Counted from the first letter of the stretch, positions 41,734-50,465 are shown. The stretch is DNA of 64,000 nt from Pseudonocardia sp. TRM90224 (GCF_021245725.1 NZ_JAJGSX010000029.1:55796-119795); one strand, 5' to 3'. Translations and numbers: made by a program. Notes: a model not told the origin generated them from the sequence alone.

Positions 41734-43277
41734 CGGCCGACGCGACCGTCGCCCCGGAGGACGCCGTCCCGTGGCGGCGGCTCGACTGGCGGATGCTGTT
41801 CGTCGGCCCGATCGGCGGCCTGATCCGGCTCGCGCCCGTTGTCGCCGTGCTGCTGGTCACGGGCCGGCCGGGCGACATCGGACGGTTCTGGGTCGCGATC
41901 GCGATCGGCGTGCTCGTCGTCCTCGGCGGGGTGCTGCGGTGGCGCACCACCCGGTACCGCATCACACCCGAGCGCGTGGAGCTGCACACCGGATGGCTGC
42001 GGCGGCAGCGGCGGTCGGTGCCGCGCGACCGGATCCGCACCGTCGACCTGACCGCACGGCCGATCGCGCGGCTGTTCGGGCTGACCGTCGTGCAGGTCAG
42101 CTCGGCGTCGGGGGCGATGCTGGAGAAGTCGGGGCTGAGCCTCGACTCGGTGAGCAAGGCCGAGGCCGACCGCTTGCGCCGGGAGCTGCTCGACCGCTCC
42201 GCCTTCGACAGCGCGCTGCCAGCCCCGGATGCAGCCGTTGCGCAGGGCGTCCAGCTGGCTCGCCTGGACTGGTCGTGGCTGCGTTTTGCGCCGCTGACGT
42301 TCTCCTCGATCGCGGGCATCGGGGCCGTCGGTGCTGCCGTGTTCAACCTGGTGGACGACTTCGGCATCGACCCGCGCGACATCGGCGCCGTCGACGCCGC
42401 GACCGACCAGCTGCAGGCGGCGCCCGTGTGGCTCGCCCTGCTGGTGGTCGGGGTCGTGCTGCTGGTGATCGCCGCGCTCGGCGCCATGGTGCTCTTCGCG
42501 GAGCGCTGGTACGACTACCGGCTCACGCGCGAGGCCGACGGCACGCTCCGCGTCAAGCGCGGGCTGCTGACCAGGCGTTCGCTCTCGGTGTCGGAGGAGC
42601 GGCTGCGCGGCGCCGAGATCGCCGAGCCGATCCTGCTGCGCGCCGGCCGCGGCGGGCAGTGCCGCGCGCTCTCCACCGGGATCTCGCGCGACGCACAGGG
42701 CGGGGCGTTGCAGCCGCCCGTGCCGCGGGCCGAGGCGCACCGCGTGGCGTCGGTGGCGCTGCACGAGGCGCCGTCGATGATCACGCAGGCGCCGCTGCGC
42801 CGGCATCCGCGCGCGGCGATGGGGCGCCGGTTCAGCCGGGCGCTCGTCCCGACGGCGGTGCTGGTCGCGGGCGCGTTCCTGCTCGGGTACGCCGTGCCGG
42901 CGCTCGGCTGGGCGGGCCCGGCGAGCCTGGTGCTGCTGCCGATCGCGGCCGCGCTCGCGTTCGACCGCTATCGCAACCTCGGCCACCGGCTGACGGCCCG
43001 CTACCTGGTCACGCGGCAGGGCTCGCTCGTGCGCAGCACCGTGGCGCTGCAGCGGACCGGCGTGATCGGCTGGACGTTCCGGCAGAGCCCGTTCCAGCGC
43101 CGGGCGGGGCTCGTGGTGGCCGAGGCGTTCACCGCGGCCGGCCAGAGCGGCTACTCCGTGCTCGACGTCGGAGCCGTCGACGCAGTGGCACTGGCCGACG
43201 CGGCCACCCCGCACCTGCTCACACCGTTCGTCGACAACGACGTTCTGGCTGTTCCGGGGCCCGGAAAACAGCCATAA
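41730..43277 (+). CDS. Multi-PH-domain membrane protein (YdbT-like)
   Basis: 515 residues. It has repeated units of a membrane hairpin plus bPH2 domain: RYRITPERVELHTGWLRRQRRSVPRDRIRTVDL near residue 75, YDYRLTREADGTLRVKRGLLTRRSLSVSEERLRGAEI near 260, and HRLTARYLVTRQGSLVRSTVALQRTGVIGWTFRQSPFQRRAGL near 420. This matches YdbT, the partner of YdbS, encoded by the overlapping upstream gene. The last residues (VDNDVLAVPGPGKQP) and the stop codon are supplied by inverted repeat C2 and are not family sequence. Confidence 0.87.
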   Translation: MTADATVAPEDAVPWRRLDWRMLFVGPIGGLIRLAPVVAVLLVTGRPGDIGRFWVAIAIGVLVVLGGVLRWRTTRYRITPERVELHTGWLRRQRRSVPRDRIRTVDLTARPIARLFGLTVVQVSSASGAMLEKSGLSLDSVSKAEADRLRRELLDRSAFDSALPAPDAAVAQGVQLARLDWSWLRFAPLTFSSIAGIGAVGAAVFNLVDDFGIDPRDIGAVDAATDQLQAAPVWLALLVVGVVLLVIAALGAMVLFAERWYDYRLTREADGTLRVKRGLLTRRSLSVSEERLRGAEIAEPILLRAGRGGQCRALSTGISRDAQGGALQPPVPRAEAHRVASVALHEAPSMITQAPLRRHPRAAMGRRFSRALVPTAVLVAGAFLLGYAVPALGWAGPASLVLLPIAAALAFDRYRNLGHRLTARYLVTRQGSLVRSTVALQRTGVIGWTFRQSPFQRRAGLVVAEAFTAAGQSGYSVLDVGAVDAVALADAATPHLLTPFVDNDVLAVPGPGKQP

Positions 43278-43291
43278 CGTCGTTGTCGACG
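43229..43291. repeat. Family C inverted repeat (C2), overlapping a gene end
   Basis: Arms of 25 bases (43229-43253 and 43267-43291) match with one mismatch around a GC-rich loop. The right arm contains CAGCCATAACGTCGTTGTCG. The YdbT-like gene stops inside it, and the convergent HerA-like gene stops four bases beyond it, so it probably terminates both transcripts. Same family as 23676-23740. Confidence 0.92.
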
Positions 43292-43294
43292 GCG

Positions 43295-44836
43295 TCAGCG
43301 GCGCCTGGTACCGAAGATGCCGCGGGTGATCTCGCGGCCCAGCGCGGTCGCCGCGGAGCGCAGGAACGACTTCACGACCGGCGAGCCGAGCACGTTCTCG
43401 ACCATCCCGGGCTCGCGGCGCTCGGGGCGGGCCTCCCGCGGCGGCGGGGGTGCCTCGGCGGGCGGGGCGGCCTCCGGTGCCGGCGGAGCGGCGATGCGCG
43501 CGGTGAGCTTCTCGTAGGCCGACTCGCGGTCGACGGTCTCGCCGTACTTCGGGTAGAGCGTCGAGCCCTTCGCCGCAGCGGTGACGGCCTCGGCGCCGAT
43601 CGCGGCCATCAGCGAGCGCGGGGCCCGCATCCGCGCCCACGCGACCGGCGTCGGGGCGCCGCGCTCCGACAGCACGGTGACGATCGCCTCGCCGGTGCCG
43701 AGCGAGGTGAGCGCCTCCTCCATGTCGTAGTGCTTGGTGTTCGGGTAGGTGCGGACGGTCTTGGCCAGCGCCGTCTGGTCCTCCGGCGTGAACGCACGCA
43801 GCGCGTGCTGGACGCGCGCGCCGAGCTGCGAGAGGACCGCGTTGGGGATGTCGGTGGGCAGCTGGGTGCAGAAGAACACGCCGACGCCCTTGGAGCGGAT
43901 CAGCTTGACCGTCTGCTCGATGCGCTCCAGGAACGCCTTCGAGGCGCCGTTGAACAGCAGGTGCGCCTCGTCGAAGAAGAACACCAGCTTCGGCTTGTCG
44001 AGATCGCCCGCCTCCGGCAGGTCCTCGTACAGCTCGGCGAGCAGCCACATCAGGAACGTCGAGAACAGGCGCGGGTTGGCGGCCTGGTCGGCCAGCTCCA
44101 GCAGCGTGACGACACCCTTGCCGTCGACCACGCGGAGCAGGTCGGCGGGGTCGAACTCGGGCTCGCCGAAGAACTCGTCGCCGCCGGCTGCCTCCAGGTT
44201 CACCAGCGCGCGCAGGATCACGCCCGCGGTGGCCGCGGACACCCCGCCGATGCCCTTCAGATCGACCTTGCCCTCGTCCGACGTCAGGTGCTGGATGACG
44301 GCGCGCAGGTCCTTCGTGTCCAGCAGCGGCAGCTGGCGCTGGTCGGCCCAGTGGAAGATCAGGCCGAGCGTCGACTCCTGGGTGTCGTTGAGGTCGAGCA
44401 CCTTGCTCAGGAGGATCGGGCCGAACTGCGTCAACGTCGCCCTGATCGGGACGGCGGAGCTGCTCCCGCCGAGCGAGAGGAACTCGACGGGGAACGCCGT
44501 CGGCGCCCAGTCGTCGCCCGTGTCCTTCGCCCGCGCGTCGATCTTGGGGTTGGGTTCGCCCGCCTTCGCCATGCCCGACAGGTCGCCCTTGACGTCGGCG
44601 AGCAGCACCGGGACCCCGGCGGTCGAGAGCTGCTCGGCGAGGCCCTGCAACGTCTTCGTCTTGCCCGTCCCGGTGGCGCCGGCAACGAGGCCGTGCCGGT
44701 TCAGCGTCGCGAACGGGATCCGCACGCGTGCGCCGGAGTCGACGACGCCGTCGACGAGCACGCAGCCGAGCTCGAGTGCGGCGCCCTCGGTGGCGTAACC
44801 GGCGGCGATCTCCTGGGCTGCAGTGTTGTCCCCCAC
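43295..44836 (-). CDS. HerA-like DNA helicase/ATPase, DUF853 family
   Basis: 513 residues. Walker A GLVAGATGTGKTKTLQGLAEQL and Walker B KLVFFFDEAHLLFNGASKAFLERIEQ, with family stretches PVLLADVKGDLSGMA and GVGVFFCTQLPTDIPNAVLSQLGARVQHALRAFTPED. This is the DUF853 group (E. coli YjgR type) of the FtsK/HerA superfamily. A Pro/Ala-rich linker (residues 440-470) precedes a C-terminal helix. It may translocate along DNA; the cellular role is unknown. Convergent with the YdbT-like gene and divergent from orn. Confidence 0.9.
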   Translation of the reverse strand: MGDNTAAQEIAAGYATEGAALELGCVLVDGVVDSGARVRIPFATLNRHGLVAGATGTGKTKTLQGLAEQLSTAGVPVLLADVKGDLSGMAKAGEPNPKIDARAKDTGDDWAPTAFPVEFLSLGGSSSAVPIRATLTQFGPILLSKVLDLNDTQESTLGLIFHWADQRQLPLLDTKDLRAVIQHLTSDEGKVDLKGIGGVSAATAGVILRALVNLEAAGGDEFFGEPEFDPADLLRVVDGKGVVTLLELADQAANPRLFSTFLMWLLAELYEDLPEAGDLDKPKLVFFFDEAHLLFNGASKAFLERIEQTVKLIRSKGVGVFFCTQLPTDIPNAVLSQLGARVQHALRAFTPEDQTALAKTVRTYPNTKHYDMEEALTSLGTGEAIVTVLSERGAPTPVAWARMRAPRSLMAAIGAEAVTAAAKGSTLYPKYGETVDRESAYEKLTARIAAPPAPEAAPPAEAPPPPREARPERREPGMVENVLGSPVVKSFLRSAATALGREITRGIFGTRRR

Positions 44837-44916
44837 GGCGCGGGAGCCTAGCCCTCACGACGCCGCTGTGGACACTCCGGCGCGCGCGACGTCGCCCGCC
44901 CGTGCGTTGCGCACGC

Positions 44917-44975
44917 GAGGGCAGGAAAGCCACTTTCCTGCCCTGTGAGGGCCGGAAAGTGGCTTTCCTGCCCTC
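44917..44975. repeat. Family B inverted repeat (B4)
   Basis: Nearly identical to B3 (GAGGGCAGGAAAG-CCA-CTTTCCTGCCCTGTGAGGGCCGGAAAG-TGG-CTTTCCTGCCCTC when the two halves are joined). It is preceded by the palindrome GTGCGTTGCGCAC at 44902-44914. It is the only copy between divergent genes, so at this site it cannot simply be a terminator. Confidence 0.92.
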
Positions 44976-45062
44976 CCCCGTGCCGCCGTCGTGCAGCCGC
45001 CAACTCGCCAACACGCGTCGCCGGACCGCTCGCCGCACGGCGTTCGGGCTTATCGTGGCGAG

Positions 45063-45668
45063 GTGAACGACCGGCTGGTGTGGATCGACTGCGAGATGAC
45101 GGGGCTCGACCTCGAGCGCGACGCGCTGATCGAGATCGCGGTCCTGGTGACCGACGGCGAGCTCAACGTGCTGGGCGACGGCGTCGACGTGGTGATCCAC
45201 GCCGACGAGCCGGCGCTCGCCGGGATGCCCGACATCGTGCGCGACATGCACGCCGCCTCCGGCCTGACCGAGGCGGTCCGCGCATCGACAGTCTCGCTCG
45301 CCGAGGCGGAGCAGCTCGCGCTCGCCTACATCCGCGAACACGTCCCCGAACCGCGCACGGCCCCGCTCGCCGGCAACTCGATCGCCACCGACCGCGGTTT
45401 CCTCGCCCGCGACATGCCGGAGCTCGACGGCCACCTGCACTACCGCATGGTCGACGTGAGCTCGGTCAAGGAGCTCTGCCGGCGGTGGTTCCCCCGCGTG
45501 TTCTACGCGAAGCCGGAGAAGGGGCTCGCGCACCGGGCGCTCGCCGACATCGAGGAGTCGATCCGGGAGCTGGACTACTACCGCAGCACCCTCTTCGTCC
45601 CGCAGCCCGGACCCACGTCCGAGCAGGCACAAGCCGTCGCCGCGAAGCTCGCGGCGGGCCGCTCGTAA
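45063..45668 (+). CDS. orn: Oligoribonuclease
   Basis: 201 residues from GTG 45063, preceded by the weak ribosome site GGCGAG. DEDDh exonuclease motifs: LVWIDCEMTGLDLERDALIEIAVLVTD (DxE), LAGNSIATDRGFLARDMPEL (Asp) and KGLAHRALADIEESIRELDYY (His and Asp). Oligoribonuclease degrades 2-5 nt RNAs and is usually essential in actinobacteria. It is followed by tRNA-His after 67 bases, an arrangement I have seen commonly in actinomycete genomes. Confidence 0.97.
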   Translation: MNDRLVWIDCEMTGLDLERDALIEIAVLVTDGELNVLGDGVDVVIHADEPALAGMPDIVRDMHAASGLTEAVRASTVSLAEAEQLALAYIREHVPEPRTAPLAGNSIATDRGFLARDMPELDGHLHYRMVDVSSVKELCRRWFPRVFYAKPEKGLAHRALADIEESIRELDYYRSTLFVPQPGPTSEQAQAVAAKLAAGRS

Positions 45669-45735
45669 CCCCCTTCGAGACCCCCGGATCCGCACGCTAA
45701 GCTGTGCAGGTGCCCGGCAGTGCCGGGTTCACATG

Positions 45736-45811
45736 GTGGGTGTAGCTCAGCTGGTAGAGCACCTGGTTGTGGTCCAGGAAGTCGCGGGTTCAAGTCCCGT
45801 CACTCACCCCA
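45736..45811 (+). tRNA. tRNA-His (GTG)
   Basis: Acceptor arms GTGGGTG and CACTCAC pair with one G-T, the D-loop is AGCTCAGCTGGTAGAGC, the anticodon loop TTGTGGT carries GTG, and the T-arm is CGGGTTCAAGTCCCG. A G precedes the first base (45735), as expected for the G-1 of tRNA-His, facing a C at the discriminator position. The CCA end is encoded (45809-45811). Confidence 0.97.
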
Positions 45812-45891
45812 TGCTGCGGCACCCCGCCGTGAGGCAGCCCGGAAGCGGATGTTAGTGTTTCCGAGTCGCCGAGCGGTTGGGCGCACAGCAT

Positions 45892-45967
45892 GCGCCGTTA
45901 GCTCAATTGGCAGAGCAGCTGGCTCTTAACCAGCGGGTTCGGGGTTCGAGTCCCTGACGGCGCACCA
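45892..45967 (+). tRNA. tRNA-Lys (CTT)
   Basis: Acceptor arms GCGCCGT and ACGGCGC, D-arm AGCTCAATTGGCAGAGC, anticodon loop CTCTTAA with CTT, T-arm GGGGTTCGAGTCCCT, and encoded CCA (45965-45967). It lies 80 bases downstream of tRNA-His. Its 3' end marks the border between conserved chromosome and the accessory region, a common integration point for mobile elements, although no second copy of the tRNA end was found. Confidence 0.97.
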
Positions 45968-45972
45968 CCCAT

Positions 45973-46013
45973 GAGGGCCCTGACCGGCGAAGACTGGTCA
46001 GGGCCCTCGTTTT
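45973..46013 (+). terminator. Rho-independent terminator of the tRNA pair
   Basis: GAGGGCCCTGACC (45973-45985) pairs perfectly with GGTCAGGGCCCTC (45996-46008) around a ten-base loop and is followed by GTTTT. Confidence 0.93.
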
Positions 46014-46786
46014 GTGGCGTCCACAATGGTCAGTTGTGTGCTCCATGTGTGCTCCGGAGTGCAGCGACCTGATCCACTGCCGCCAGAGCCCGGTTGAGCG
46101 AACGGTGTTCTGACGGAAAGTCGCAAACCTTTGATCATGGATGCTGCCAGCTCGACGGGCAAGGATGACGAGCGCCGTTCGGACGCTGGAGCACGACTTG
46201 CAACCTGACGGATCTTGAGCACGGCGCCAAGTGGTGATCGGCGAGGATCACTTGCGCTGGCCAGAGCCGGAGCGCGCGGTCTGCGGCCCTCAGCCAGAAT
46301 CCGTCCTGATCGACCGTAGGCGTGGGCATCCACACTAGACCAGAGACTGCGACGGATGATCGACTCTCCAGCGCCTATACATGACACACGGTTCCTCACT
46401 GACGCCTCGACGGAGCACCCTGATGTGTTCTAGCGACTCCAGGTGCAAGGGCGTATAGCCGGCCTGCTGCTACGAACCTCGACGACTGCACCTCAGGTGA
46501 GCGTCGACGCTGTCGATCACAACAAAGTAGATAGATCAGCACGAACCCGCCAGCCAATCAAGATCCAGGGACCAGCGAGCCGCGACTCTCGAGCCGCGGA
46601 CCCTGGGAGTGCGCGATGACACCCCCGCAGACAAGGTCGCCCCACGGCAGCCACCGCTGCCGCATCGATTTGCAGCGGCATCGAGCTGCGATCAGTATCC
46701 ATCTCGTCACGTGGCGTAACGAAGGCCAGCTCCGACGCGAGGCTACATGCAGCGGTTCAAGCGGCGGCGGCGGAGAGGACAAGGGA
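46014..46786. other. Gene-poor stretch after the tRNA terminator
   Basis: About 770 bases with moderate GC. Only short overlapping frames are present, none with a recognisable domain. This is where an integrase would be expected if tRNA-Lys were an attachment site; none is seen. The small operon starting at 46787 is preceded by a GGAGAGGACAAGGGA ribosome-site region. Confidence 0.6.
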
Positions 46787-47206
46787 ATGGGCACCTCGCT
46801 AGGCCCGTCGATCGTGGCAGGATCCGTTGGCCTTGCCTCAGCGATACTAGCAACACTCGTTTCGGTTCTAACGATCCGTCGAGCAAACAAGCAAGACCAT
46901 GAGGCGCGATCACAACAGATTGCGCTCGCACTGCTACCTCGCCGCCTCGACGTGCTAGAGAAAATCTGGGGCGAACTCTTCGAGATCGAGAAGAACGGGA
47001 CCGTGCCATCATCGGCAATCGACAACCTGATCCCCTTTACCATCTGGCTTAGTCAGCCACTTAGAGATCAACTATTTGCCCTCCTCCTTAGCGATGAAGT
47101 CCGTACCGAAGCAGTACAAGCATTGCGACGAGAGCTATCCAGCGCATCTGCCACAGGCGCAATCGACTATTCACTAAGCCAGCTCGCCAGGAGGCGAAGC
47201 CAATGA
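46787..47206 (+). CDS. Small membrane-anchored protein of unknown function
   Basis: 139 residues from ATG 46787, which has a good ribosome site (GGAGAGGACAAGGGA). One N-terminal membrane helix (IVAGSVGLASAILATLVSVLTI) is followed by RRANKQDHEARSQQ and a helical cytoplasmic part (LPRRLDVLEKIWGELFEIEKNG; RTEAVQALRREL). Its composition is less GC-rich than the genes before the tRNAs. It overlaps the next gene by four bases (ATGA), so the two form an operon. I do not recognise the family. The single membrane helix plus charged helical tail resembles small accessory or effector proteins in two-gene stress or defence modules, but that is only a guess. Confidence 0.65.
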   Translation: MGTSLGPSIVAGSVGLASAILATLVSVLTIRRANKQDHEARSQQIALALLPRRLDVLEKIWGELFEIEKNGTVPSSAIDNLIPFTIWLSQPLRDQLFALLLSDEVRTEAVQALRRELSSASATGAIDYSLSQLARRRSQ

Positions 47207-48126
47207 CAACCGCAGATCACAACTCCGGCGGCGACGTTGACCTTCTCGGGGAGCTTGCGCACCGGAGGCGTCAAGTTGTCCAGGAGGAGTCCGCCAGACC
47301 AAATCCAGACTTCCTCGAGTCGATTGAAGGCTCCAGGGCATCCTACTACTTTCGGCCCGTAGCTCTACCTCTCGCGCAAGTCGACGTTCCCCTCTTGCTG
47401 CGACTAGTCGAGGAGAGTTACGGAAGCATACTTTCATCGCCAGATCGAGGCTTGCTACACAGCCTCGTCTCTCGCGAGGAGCTCTTTTCCGCTTCAGACG
47501 AGGAGGCACTCAAGCTCATCCTCCGCCTAACCGATCGGAAGCAGTTCGCGCTAACCGGGGGGAAATTCCCCCTTCAGCTCCGAACAGATTTCGTACCGAT
47601 ACGATCCATTGTAGTCAACTACGAGTGCGTTTCCGTAGAAGTCGCACAGGGCTCAACTCCGGTGGCAGCCAAGATCGTAGAAGAAGTATATCAGATGTTG
47701 TGCATCTCCGCTGGAACAAACAAACGCTCTGACGAAATCGCGCTCCTGCCGACATTGATACGGTATAGTACATCGACACGGGTCTCCCTTCCGTTCCCCG
47801 CGGAACATCTGATGAGTGAGCGCTTGAGCACGTTTATCAACGATCACATCATCGGCGGCGAGACGTTCGCAGGAAGAACACGATCCATGTCACGCAAGAA
47901 CAACTTCGACGCCCCCGACGTTGCATCCGTTGTAACTTTTGACGATCTCATCATTACAATCTCTACATTCGACCTCCGCACAGGCTCAGGCGAGTCTCAC
48001 GACATTCGGTTCTCCGTGACATCTATAGACGACCACGGCATGGCAAACATTAGAATTGACTCCCCATTTAGTTTCGATGATCACATACGGCTTATTGAGC
48101 TAATGGTCGCAAAGTTTATTTCGTAG
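47203..48126 (+). CDS. Protein of unknown function coupled to the preceding membrane protein
   Basis: 307 residues, intact, with lower GC than the backbone. No signal peptide or membrane helix. It looks like an alpha/beta protein of two parts: an N-terminal helical part (LLGELAHRRRQVVQEES; LLRLVEESYGSIL; LKLILRLTDRKQF) and a beta-rich C-terminal part (VVTFDDLIITISTFDLRTG; HDIRFSVTSIDDHGMANIRIDS). No catalytic motif is evident. It overlaps the small membrane protein gene by four bases. Its open frame stands out among the broken genes that follow, which suggests it is maintained. Confidence 0.65.
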   Translation: MTTADHNSGGDVDLLGELAHRRRQVVQEESARPNPDFLESIEGSRASYYFRPVALPLAQVDVPLLLRLVEESYGSILSSPDRGLLHSLVSREELFSASDEEALKLILRLTDRKQFALTGGKFPLQLRTDFVPIRSIVVNYECVSVEVAQGSTPVAAKIVEEVYQMLCISAGTNKRSDEIALLPTLIRYSTSTRVSLPFPAEHLMSERLSTFINDHIIGGETFAGRTRSMSRKNNFDAPDVASVVTFDDLIITISTFDLRTGSGESHDIRFSVTSIDDHGMANIRIDSPFSFDDHIRLIELMVAKFIS

Positions 48127-48184
48127 AGGTCCGAGCAACACGCTTGTCACCGTTGCCACTATCGGATGACTCCGACGCGCCCTG

Positions 48185-48749
48185 CGTGTAAGGACGGTGG
48201 CGGGCTGGCCTGAATGGCACAACCGAGCGTGGGTCTGCAACAGTGTCGCGACGGTGATCGCGCCGAGGACCTACCGTCGGCGCCGAGGTGGGGAACCCCA
48301 TCGAGCGGGATCCGGTCGAGACGGCCGGCCTCGTCAGAGTCACTAGGCTGGCCGACCTGTTCCGCGTCGCGCCACAGGAAGACCGTGAAGGGGGCGTCGA
48401 CGTTGCCCGGCATCGGGTCCAGCTGCAGCAGTACCTCGGGCTCGCCGAGCGGGCGCCACCCGGATTCTCGACGGCTTCCCGCTCAGCGGACGGGGTCTTC
48501 GGCGAGGTCGACCAGGCCGCCGAGCAGCTCGTAGCCGCACCGGTCGATCGGCATCCGGTACCACCACAACAACAGCACCTCGTCGGTCGGATTGACGATG
48601 GCCGCGATTGCCACCGCCGGGAACTCGACCATGGTGCTCGTCGGGACCGACACAGACGTCGCCGACCCGCACCGACTCCCCACCTGGACCTGCAGCGTGC
48701 CCAGCACCACCGTCGGATCAACATCGTGAAACGGGTCGGTGGTCGTCAT
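48185..48749 (-). pseudogene. Frameshifted Nudix hydrolase (ADP-ribose pyrophosphatase-like)
   Basis: From an ATG at 48749 the frame reads MTTTDPFHDVDPTVVLGTLQ and continues to EVLLLWWYRMPIDRCGYELLGGLVDLAEDPVR, then hits a stop. The Nudix-box remainder (EREAVE) is in a second frame, the following RPLGEPEVLLQLDPMPGNV and FTVFLWRDAEQVGQPSDSDEAGRLDRIPL in a third, and VLGAITVATLLQTHARL in yet another after 48275. At least three frameshifts therefore break a once complete enzyme of about 190 residues. Nudix enzymes of this type cleave nucleoside diphosphate derivatives. Confidence 0.82.
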
Positions 48750-49216
48750 CTGCTGCCTCCAGAGCCGCACGGCCGACAAGGCCGGGCCTGTCGGCCCGTC
48801 CTCGGTGGGGTGGCGGGGCGCTTTACCCCGCCGCCGCAACGGCGTCCAGCACGGCCGTGGAGGCTCGCGGTCAAGGGCGGCCGCAGGCCGTCGCGCAGCG
48901 AGCCGCAGCGCAGCGCAGGGCCCTTGACCGGGAGTCAGGCCGTGCTAAGCCAAGGGCCGACAGGCCCCCGCCGAAGGCGGTCCATCAGCAGTTCCACGGC
49001 CCGCGCGGCCAAGAGCGCAGACCCGACCGCCTGCTCACGGCGACAGCCCGGCGACATACCCATCCCCTGCCCGACCAGCGGATGCCCCCTTCAGATCCGG
49101 ACCTCAGGCAGCTTCTCGAATGCCAGGAACCAGACAGTGCAGTTGAAACGTCCGCAGTCATTGCTGGAAGGTCACCATAGGGGCCTGCGCGAGCTGGTGG
49201 CCGCTAGCCTGCCCGG
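48750..49216. other. Non-coding stretch between two pseudogenes
   Basis: GC-rich, with several short inverted and direct repeats (for example GGCCTGTCGGCCC near 48784 and GGGCCGACAGGCCC near 48953, which are inverted relative to one another). No credible gene was found. Confidence 0.55.
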
Positions 49217-50209
49217 ATGCCTCAACCGGATGTGACCGCCGACGACGTCAGGGCCGCGCTGGACGACTTCGACCGCCGCGGCCAGCAGGCATTCCTGGCA
49301 GAGCGCAACTTCGGCCAGGCGCGCAACTAACTTCCTCCTGCGCGACGGCGCGGAGTACGACTCGAAAGCGATCGTCGCCGCGGCGCACTACCTGCGCCAC
49401 GGCCAACGACTCACCCCAACCGACTTCTCCGGCGGCGACACCACCGTCAAACGGCTACTCGAAGACCTCGGGTTCACAGTCCGCGTCCGCACCAGCCCAG
49501 ACTGGAGCAGAGACGAGGTCATCGTGACCTGTGACCTTGTCCGCGGGAACAACTGGAAAGAACTCCGCGTCGGCGATCCCCGCGTGATCGAGCTGTCACA
49601 GCTCCTCCGACAGCTACCCATCCACCCGGTCGAGACCGTGCCGCGACCTTCCGCAACGCCGCGGGCGTCGCCAGGAAGACCTCCAACATCGCCACCCTGC
49701 ACCCCGACTACACCGGCCAGCGCACCCGCGGCGGCCGCCACGAACAACCCGTCCTCGACGCGTTCCTCACCGACTCCAACCGCATGATCGCCGAAGCGGC
49801 AGCAATCCGCGCCGAAGTCCTGACCAGGCCTGCCACCCTGACAGCACCTGATCCTGATCTTGACGGAGCAAGCGCTCACGAAGGCGGACTACTCGAACGC
49901 CGCCACTTCGCCCGCGAACGTGACCGCAAGCTGCGCGACCTCAAGATCGCATCCGTCCGCAACACCGGCCAACCGATCCGTTGCGAGGTGTGCACGTTCG
50001 ACTTCGCCCGTACCTACGGCGACCGCGGCCGCGACTATGTCGAATGCCACCACCGCCTACCCCTCCACGCCTCCGGACCCGTCACAACCAAACTCGCCGA
50101 CCTCGCACTGTTGTGCTCCAACTGCCACCGCATGATCCACCGCCGAAAACCATGGCTCACCATCGAACAGCTCACCGAGCTCGTCGGCCGCCGCGACACC
50201 ACAAGCTGA
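49217..50209 (+). pseudogene. Frameshifted HNH nuclease of the ScoMcrA type (type IV restriction-like)
   Basis: The frame opens at ATG 49217 (MPQPDVTADDVRAALDDFDR; FLAERNFGQARN) and stops at 49328. It resumes in another frame (FLLRDGAEYDSKAIVAAAHYL; FSGGDTTVKRLLEDLGF) and shifts again near 49645 to reach FRNAAGVARKTSN and the intact HNH end from about 49784. The nuclease motif is RCEVCTFDFARTYGDRGRDYVECHHRLPL followed by LALLCSNCHRMIHRRKPWLT. This domain order, an N-terminal head with a C-terminal HNH, resembles ScoMcrA, which cuts modified or phosphorothioated DNA. The last 141 codons are uninterrupted, but the whole gene is broken. Confidence 0.82.
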
Positions 50210-50465
50210 CGACTTCCCCGAATCCGCACGGCCGAGGGCGTGGCATGTTTAGCGCCTTGGGGCGACGGGGACGTCCCTCACGCCCATAGCATCGCGGTCC
50301 GCCTGCGTGAGGATACGGTCCAATGCAGCCTGCAGGCTGTCGCGATGCAAGCACCTGACTACGGCTCAGGCCGCACTGCGCCCGAAGGCAGCAGGCCCGC
50401 TGAACGGGCCCCATAGAGGCTGCCGCAGTAGGAGTCTCGGCGGTTCTCGGAGTGCCTTTATCTGC

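Noticed and set aside
46014..46420. Possible C-terminal remnant of a tyrosine integrase on the minus strand next to tRNA-Lys.
   Set aside because: The only suggestive run (NRALAAVDQVAALRSTHGAHN before a stop) is short, has no catalytic Arg/His/Tyr motif and is preceded by a stop.
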